Assembly (NCBI GenBank): GCA_000620005.1
Contig: JHVF01000003.1
Location: 23,311 to 87,310, forward strand
DNA from: Metamycoplasma spumans ATCC 19526
GTDB taxonomy: Bacteria > Bacillota_I > Bacilli_A > Mycoplasmatales > Metamycoplasmataceae
DNA: 64,000 nt
Reading direction: 5' to 3'
Shown: one piece after another, positions 58,251 to 64,000 of the stretch
How the letters are laid out: each line of letters opens with the position of its first letter
Position numbering within the stretch: the stretch's first letter is position 1
Notes under the pieces: model-generated
The model's database searches: none
What the model was told of the DNA's origin: nothing
The model's input: only the letters and a program-made list of their open reading frames with translations
Position numbers and translations under genes: made by a program

Positions 58251-58279
58251 AAAATCATGTCACTATGGACATGATTTTA
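58250..58279. terminator. Terminator between the YigZ-like gene and the convergent PQ-loop gene
   Basis: AAATCATGTC and GACATGATTT arms with a CACTATG loop region and T runs. May serve both convergent genes. Confidence 0.7.
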
Positions 58280-58294
58280 GTATTAGTTATAAAA

Positions 58295-59095
58295 TTAATT
58301 TAATGTTGTTTTATTTAATGAACTAGGATTATGTTTATTTCTTTTTTGCATTTTCTTTTCTTTTAATTCAGAGTTAAGAATAAAACCAAATTGAATAGTA
58401 TAAACAATAGTTGAAATTATTTGTCATACTAATCCACCGATAAAGCTTGGCATACCAGCTAAAAGTTTAACATCTTGAGTTCTTTGAGCATTAACAATAT
58501 TTAATACGAAGAAAGTAATTCATCATGTATTGTTAATTAAGAAAAGTAATGGCATTCATGGGGTTAGACCTTTGAAATTCTTTTTCTTTAAAGAAATAAT
58601 CAATTGAGGCATAAATGCCAATGTTGTAAATGCAGGAACAATTAAACCAACTGCTAACGAAGCTTGACCATTAAATGTTGGAATTAATCCGCCTTGTTCA
58701 GGATAAAATTTACCAGTGTGAATTTTTTGATATACAGTAACTGCAAATACACCGAACAATGCTAAGGCGAATAAATCACCTATTACAATTCCGATCACTG
58801 CGTTTCTTAATTGACCTTTCTTTTTATCCTTGTAATAGTAGTATAAATAAAACATAGTGAATGAATATACAGCTATACAAATAAAGTTAGCAATAAAAAC
58901 ATATCATCCGCTTTCATTTGAATTAAATACTCCAAATACCAATCAAGCTAAAATACCAGCAAAGAAAATTCAAAATGAAACGAAGTTTACTTTTCCTGTG
59001 TCTTTAGTTTTTCTCAATCTTAATAATTGAGGAAAACCTAAGCTTATTGTTGTTAGGGCGCCTAGTATCCCGAAAATTTGAATTGCTATTTCCAT
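58295..59095 (-). CDS. PQ-loop repeat (SWEET/MtN3-like) membrane protein
   Basis: 266 residues; ATG at 59093-59095, TAA at 58295-58297; UGA Trp codons (TPWMPLL, NTWWITF). About seven spans with two PQ-loop motifs: [19 protein letters not shown] at about residues 20-38 and [17 protein letters not shown] in the second half, each followed by a conserved aromatic span. In PQ-loop families the pair of motifs forms a symmetric carrier for sugars or amino acids. The substrate is unknown. A single gene. Confidence 0.7.
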
Positions 59096-59164
59096 AATGC
59101 GTAAATTATACTTTATTTTATTAAAAGCCAGTCGTTTTTTATATATTTTATGCTAAAAATAAGA

Positions 59165-59190
59165 TAAAAAAACACCCTAAGGTGTTAGTC
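59165..59190 (-). terminator. Terminator of the eight-gene tRNA operon
   Basis: AACACC and GGTGTT arms with a TTAG loop, followed by seven T on the minus strand, 11 nt past the last tRNA. Confidence 0.8.
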
Positions 59191-59200
59191 ATTTCTGAAA

Positions 59201-59276
59201 TGGTGGCTCCGGCAGGAATCGAACCAGCGACACACGGAGCTTCAGTCCGTTGCTCTACCAACTGAGCTACAGAGCC
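59201..59276 (-). tRNA. tRNA-Phe (GAA)
   Basis: Acceptor GGCTCTG pairs with CGGAGCC (one GU), CCA encoded. Anticodon loop CTGAAGC in stem ACGGA/TCCGT gives anticodon GAA. Last gene of the cluster. Confidence 0.95.
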
Positions 59277-59277
59277 A

Positions 59278-59354
59278 TGGCGGTCCAGACGGGAATTGAA
59301 CCCGCGATCTCTTCCGTGACAGGGAAGCGTATTAAACCACTTTACCACTGGACC
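59278..59354 (-). tRNA. tRNA-Asp (GUC)
   Basis: Acceptor GGTCCAG pairs with CTGGACC, discriminator G, CCA encoded. Loop CTGTCAC in stem CTTCC/GGAAG gives anticodon GUC. Confidence 0.95.
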
Positions 59355-59355
59355 G

Positions 59356-59431
59356 TGGTTGCGGAGATTGGATTCGAACCAATGACCTTTGGGTTATGAG
59401 CCCAACGAGCTGCCGACTGCTCTACTCCGCT
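59356..59431 (-). tRNA. Initiator tRNA-fMet (CAU)
   Basis: Anticodon loop CTCATAA. The acceptor AGCGGAG faces CTCCGCA, so the first position is an A-A mismatch, and the anticodon stem ends in three G-C pairs (GGG/CCC). Both are initiator features, which separates it from the two other CAU tRNAs in this cluster. Confidence 0.9.
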
Positions 59432-59436
59432 ATATA

Positions 59437-59527
59437 TGGCGGGCAATGAGGGATTTGAACCCCCGCGGGCCGTGAAGCCCCTGGCAGTTTTCAAGACTGC
59501 TCCCTTCAGCCTCTTGGGTAATTGCCC
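59437..59527 (-). tRNA. tRNA-Ser (UGA)
   Basis: Acceptor GGGCAAT pairs with ATTGCCC; long variable arm; loop CTTGAAA gives anticodon UGA. Second Ser isoacceptor of the window. Confidence 0.94.
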
Positions 59528-59529
59528 AT

Positions 59530-59605
59530 TGGTGGACCCAACAGGACTCGAACCTGTAACCGACCGGTTATGAGCCGGTTGCTCTAACCATTGAGCTATG
59601 GGTCC
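59530..59605 (-). tRNA. tRNA-Ile2 (CAU, lysidine-modified)
   Basis: Acceptor GGACCCA pairs with TGGGTCC, discriminator A. Anticodon loop CTCATAA in stem ACCGG/CCGGT. Body resembles the Firmicutes tRNA-Ile that reads AUA after C34 is changed to lysidine. Distinct from the initiator (paired 1-72) and from the elongator at 59631. Confidence 0.8.
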
Positions 59606-59630
59606 AAAGCTTGTTAGGCCGATTTTCATT

Positions 59631-59707
59631 TGGTAGCACCGAAGAGAGTCGAACTCTTGACCTTCCGGGTATGAACCGGACGCTCTAACCAACTGAGCTA
59701 CAGTGCC
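59631..59707 (-). tRNA. Elongator tRNA-Met (CAU)
   Basis: Acceptor GGCACTG pairs with CGGTGCT (G-T pairs), CCA encoded. Anticodon loop TTCATAC in stem TCCGG/CCGGA, the usual elongator Met loop sequence. Confidence 0.85.
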
Positions 59708-59711
59708 ATAA

Positions 59712-59788
59712 TGGTGGAGAGGAAGGGACTCGAACCCTCTACCTCCTGCGTGCAAGGCAGGCGCTCTGGCCAGGTGAGCTACCCCCCC
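59712..59788 (-). tRNA. tRNA-Ala (UGC)
   Basis: Acceptor GGGGGGG pairs with CCTCTCC through two G-U pairs; loop CTTGCAC in stem CCTGC/GCAGG gives anticodon UGC. Confidence 0.92.
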
Positions 59789-59793
59789 ATAAA

Positions 59794-59870
59794 TGGTGAA
59801 GAAGACAGGATTCGAACCTGCGACCGCTTGAGCCCAAGTCAAGTGCTCTACCAAGCTGAGCTACTTCTCC
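59794..59870 (-). tRNA. tRNA-Pro (UGG)
   Basis: Acceptor GGAGAAG pairs with CTTCTTC (one G-U), CCA encoded; loop CTTGGGC gives anticodon UGG. First gene of the cluster; a minus-strand TATAAT box lies at 59899-59904. Confidence 0.94.
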
Positions 59871-59898
59871 ACACTACATTAACAACGAATGCTTAATT

Positions 59899-59904
59899 AT
59901 TATA
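59899..59904 (-). promoter_or_regulatory. Putative -10 box of the tRNA cluster
   Basis: Minus-strand TATAAT 28 nt before the tRNA-Pro 5' end. The order from here is Pro, Ala, Met, Ile2, Ser, fMet, Asp, Phe. Confidence 0.5.
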
Positions 59905-59941
59905 TATAATTTTTTTAAAATATTTCAAAAAAAAATTAATT

Positions 59942-61210
59942 TTAAAATTCGTCAGAATTTCACACAAATTCGTAATCACGAATTTTGATTGTATCACCAT
60001 CATTTACGCCGCTATCTTTAATTAAATCGAAAACTCCAAGCGCTTTTAATTTAGCATTAAACCTTCATAAGTTATCTAATGAAATAACCGGAATTTTTTC
60101 ATAAACTTCATAAACATCATCACCTGATATTTCTCAAGTATCTGCATTTAATTTAGTAATTTCAATTGGTTTTTTATTTAACGTAATGACAACAACTTCT
60201 TTTTCTTCTGGTATTTCAGCCAATTCTTTTTTAGCTAGTTCTAAAGAATTTCATAGTGCCTTTTTAATTTCGTCCAAATTATCTTCTAATAAAGCTGAGT
60301 AATCAATCAATTTAACATCTGGATAAACTTTTAAAAATTCTTCTTTATGCAATTCAAAAGCTTCTAGATCATTTTTATTAGCAATAACCACTTGAGGAAG
60401 TTTTTCTAATTTTAAATTATAGTTTTTTAGTTCATTATTGATAATTTGATAGTCCTCAACAGGATTTTTTTCGATAGAACCAAAATCAATAATGTGAGCA
60501 ATAACTTTGCAACGTTCAATATGTTTTAAAAATTGAATACCCAGTCCCCGACCTTCGTGAGCTTTTTCAATCAATCCAGGTAAATCAGCAACTACAAAGC
60601 TATTTTCATAAAACTTAACTAAACCTAGTTGTGGAACTAGGGTTGTAAAATCATAATCGGCAATTTTAGGTTTAGCATTAGATATTTGTGATAATAAACT
60701 ACTTTTACCAGCACTTGGTTTTCCAACAAACCCAACGTCAGCAAGAACTTTTAAAACAAGATGAAAATCAAATTTTTCGCCTTGTGTACCATTTTCGCAA
60801 ATTCTTGGAGCGGTGTTACGGCTTGATTTAAAACGTGGATTACCCTTACCGCCTTTACCGCCTCTAGCAATTAGATATTTTTCTTCACTAATAACATCAG
60901 CGACAAGTTTATTATCTAAATAAACCATGGTACCCAACGGAACTTTAACAATTAAATCCTTACCATTGGCACCAAAAGCGTTTTTAGGTTTACCATTTTC
61001 TCCGGGTTCAGCAATAATTTTATTTTGATAATAGAATGGTAAAAGAGTATTTTGCCCAGGATCACCTTGGAAATAAACATTACCACCATTACCGCCATCG
61101 CCGCCGTCTGGTCCACCTTTATCTACGTTAGCTTCACGTCTAAAACTGATAATACCATCGCCGCCTTTTCCGGCCTGTACATATACATTAACTTCATCAA
61201 TAAATTTCAT
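59942..61210 (-). CDS. obg: GTPase Obg (CgtA), ribosome assembly factor
   Basis: 422 residues; ATG at 61208-61210, TAA at 59942-59944. Gly-rich Obg fold first (AGKGGDGIISFRREANVDKG, GGDGGNGGNVYF), then the GTPase domain with GKPSAGKS at residues 163-170, DFTTLVPQLG, DLPGLIEKAHEGRGLG and ANKND. The C-terminal OCT domain (EISGDDVYEVYEKI to the end) carries UGA Trp codons. Binds the large ribosomal subunit during assembly. Confidence 0.96.
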
Positions 61211-61233
61211 AATACTAATTTTAGCATTTTAAA

Positions 61234-61264
61234 ATAAAAAACCAGAAAATTATTCTGGTTTAAA
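61234..61264 (-). terminator. Terminator after the Cys-rich gene
   Basis: AAACCAGAA and TTCTGGTTT arms with a short AT loop, followed by T on the minus strand. It lies downstream of the 61290-61433 gene and upstream of obg. Confidence 0.75.
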
Positions 61265-61289
61265 ATAACAAATTTTTAGTTGATTTTTA

Positions 61290-61433
61290 TTATTCGCATT
61301 TGCTTGCGCATGTATCGCCACAAATGCATTTTCCTTCAGCGATAGCTTTTTCTAATTCAGCTTTTTTAACTGAACATGTTGTGCATTCTAACATTTTTTT
61401 GCAACTGCAGTTGCATTCTGTTTTACATGACAT
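61290..61433 (-). CDS. Small cysteine-rich protein (47 aa), metallothionein-like
   Basis: ATG at 61431-61433 with a perfect AAAGGAG eight nt upstream; TAA at 61290-61292. Ten of 47 residues are cysteine, mostly as pairs: C-x3-C-x-C-x-C near the start (residues 3, 7, 9, 11), C-x2-C at 17 and 20, and C-x-C-x3-C-x3-C at 36-46, separated by the charged helix VKKAELEKAIAEG. The pattern suits a zinc or copper binding protein. There is no signal peptide. It has its own terminator, so it is a free-standing gene. The exact family is not certain. Confidence 0.75.
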   Translation of the reverse strand: MSCKTECNCSCKKMLECTTCSVKKAELEKAIAEGKCICGDTCASKCE

Positions 61434-61517
61434 ATGTAATTCTCCTTTGTTTGATATATTTATTTAGTTTATTATTTCAAGCCAATCATATATCAAAACA
61501 AACAAGTTGTTAAAAGA

Positions 61518-63852
<2,335 letters not shown>

Positions 63853-63907
63853 GTTAGCCCTTTCTAATTAATAATTAATCTTATTAATTATATATTTTTA
63901 AATATAA

Positions 63908-63932
63908 AAAAATAGCCAAATGGCTATATTTT
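63908..63932 (-). terminator. Terminator-like hairpin for a minus-strand gene to the right of the window
   Basis: ATAGCCA and TGGCTAT arms around AA, followed by seven T on the minus strand. Confidence 0.6.
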
Positions 63933-63964
63933 GTTCTCTGAAAACTGAATACGACTTTAATTTA
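63933..63964 (+). other. Sequence resembling an rRNA leader or spacer boxA region
   Basis: TTCTCTGAAAACTGAATA at 63934-63951 resembles the (T)TCTTTGAAAACTGAATA element often found in leaders and 16S-23S spacers of Firmicutes and mollicutes. The window ends before any rRNA gene can be confirmed. Confidence 0.25.
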
Positions 63965-64000
63965 GATTAACTTTATCTATAGAATTCACTATTAAACCTA

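Noticed and set aside
59148..59854. Long minus-strand reading frames across the tRNA cluster
   Set aside because: They run through eight perfectly folding tRNA genes; the apparent proteins are translations of tRNA sequence.

Overview
The window is a low-GC genome segment from a mollicute. UGA must be read as tryptophan throughout: rpoB, rpoC, fusA, tyrS, metG, obg and many others stay open only under that code. The gene content (no cell-wall genes, lipoproteins with a Cys lipobox, giant helical surface proteins, a conjugative element with a TraG-type coupling protein) fits the Mycoplasma/Mycoplasmopsis hominis-type group. I cannot name the species.

Layout. (1) 1-6929, minus strand: one end of an integrative conjugative element. 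In transcription order it holds a possible winged-helix protein, a non-coding segment with an 18-nt repeat set, a small possible OB-fold protein, a single-strand DNA-binding protein, a HUH-type relaxase candidate, a TraG/VirD4 coupling ATPase and four small or unknown proteins running off the left edge. (2) 7113-24155, minus strand: a lipoprotein with a discoidin-like domain, a giant (about 3,660 residues in total) helical repeat protein interrupted by one frameshift, and a shorter, heavily decayed paralogue upstream of it. (3) 24834-31106: cdd; the rpsP-trmD-rplS operon; a short SAM-I (S-box) riboswitch with a mutually exclusive terminator that controls two genes of unknown function; an ornithine/alanine racemase-like enzyme; tyrS; degV. 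(4) 31107-36310: a non-coding stretch with a candidate small RNA, a phosphohexomutase-like protein that has lost its active-site motifs, a TrmH-type methyltransferase, a HAD phosphatase, truB and three tRNAs. (5) 36400-46258: rplU-rpmA and rplJ-rplL-rpoB-rpoC with a recognisable L10 leader. (6) 46291-50980: a DUF1846 protein and several multi-pass membrane proteins. (7) 51060-59095: the rpsL-rpsG-fusA operon, a small lipoprotein, two overlapping membrane-protein genes, an RluA-type pseudouridine synthase, a truncated YigZ-like protein and a PQ-loop membrane protein. (8) 59201-64000: an eight-gene tRNA cluster, obg, a 47-residue cysteine-rich protein, metG, a TrmN6-like methyltransferase and an rRNA-leader-like sequence at the edge.

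Most of the window is housekeeping translation and transcription machinery. The accessory parts are the conjugative element, the surface-protein locus, the riboswitch-controlled pair and the small Cys-rich gene. The observations I rate highest are the relaxase-like gene next to TraG with nearby repeats (possible oriT or origin region), the compact SAM-I riboswitch in front of two unknown genes, the candidate small RNA near 31.4 kb, and the active-site-less phosphohexomutase homologue.
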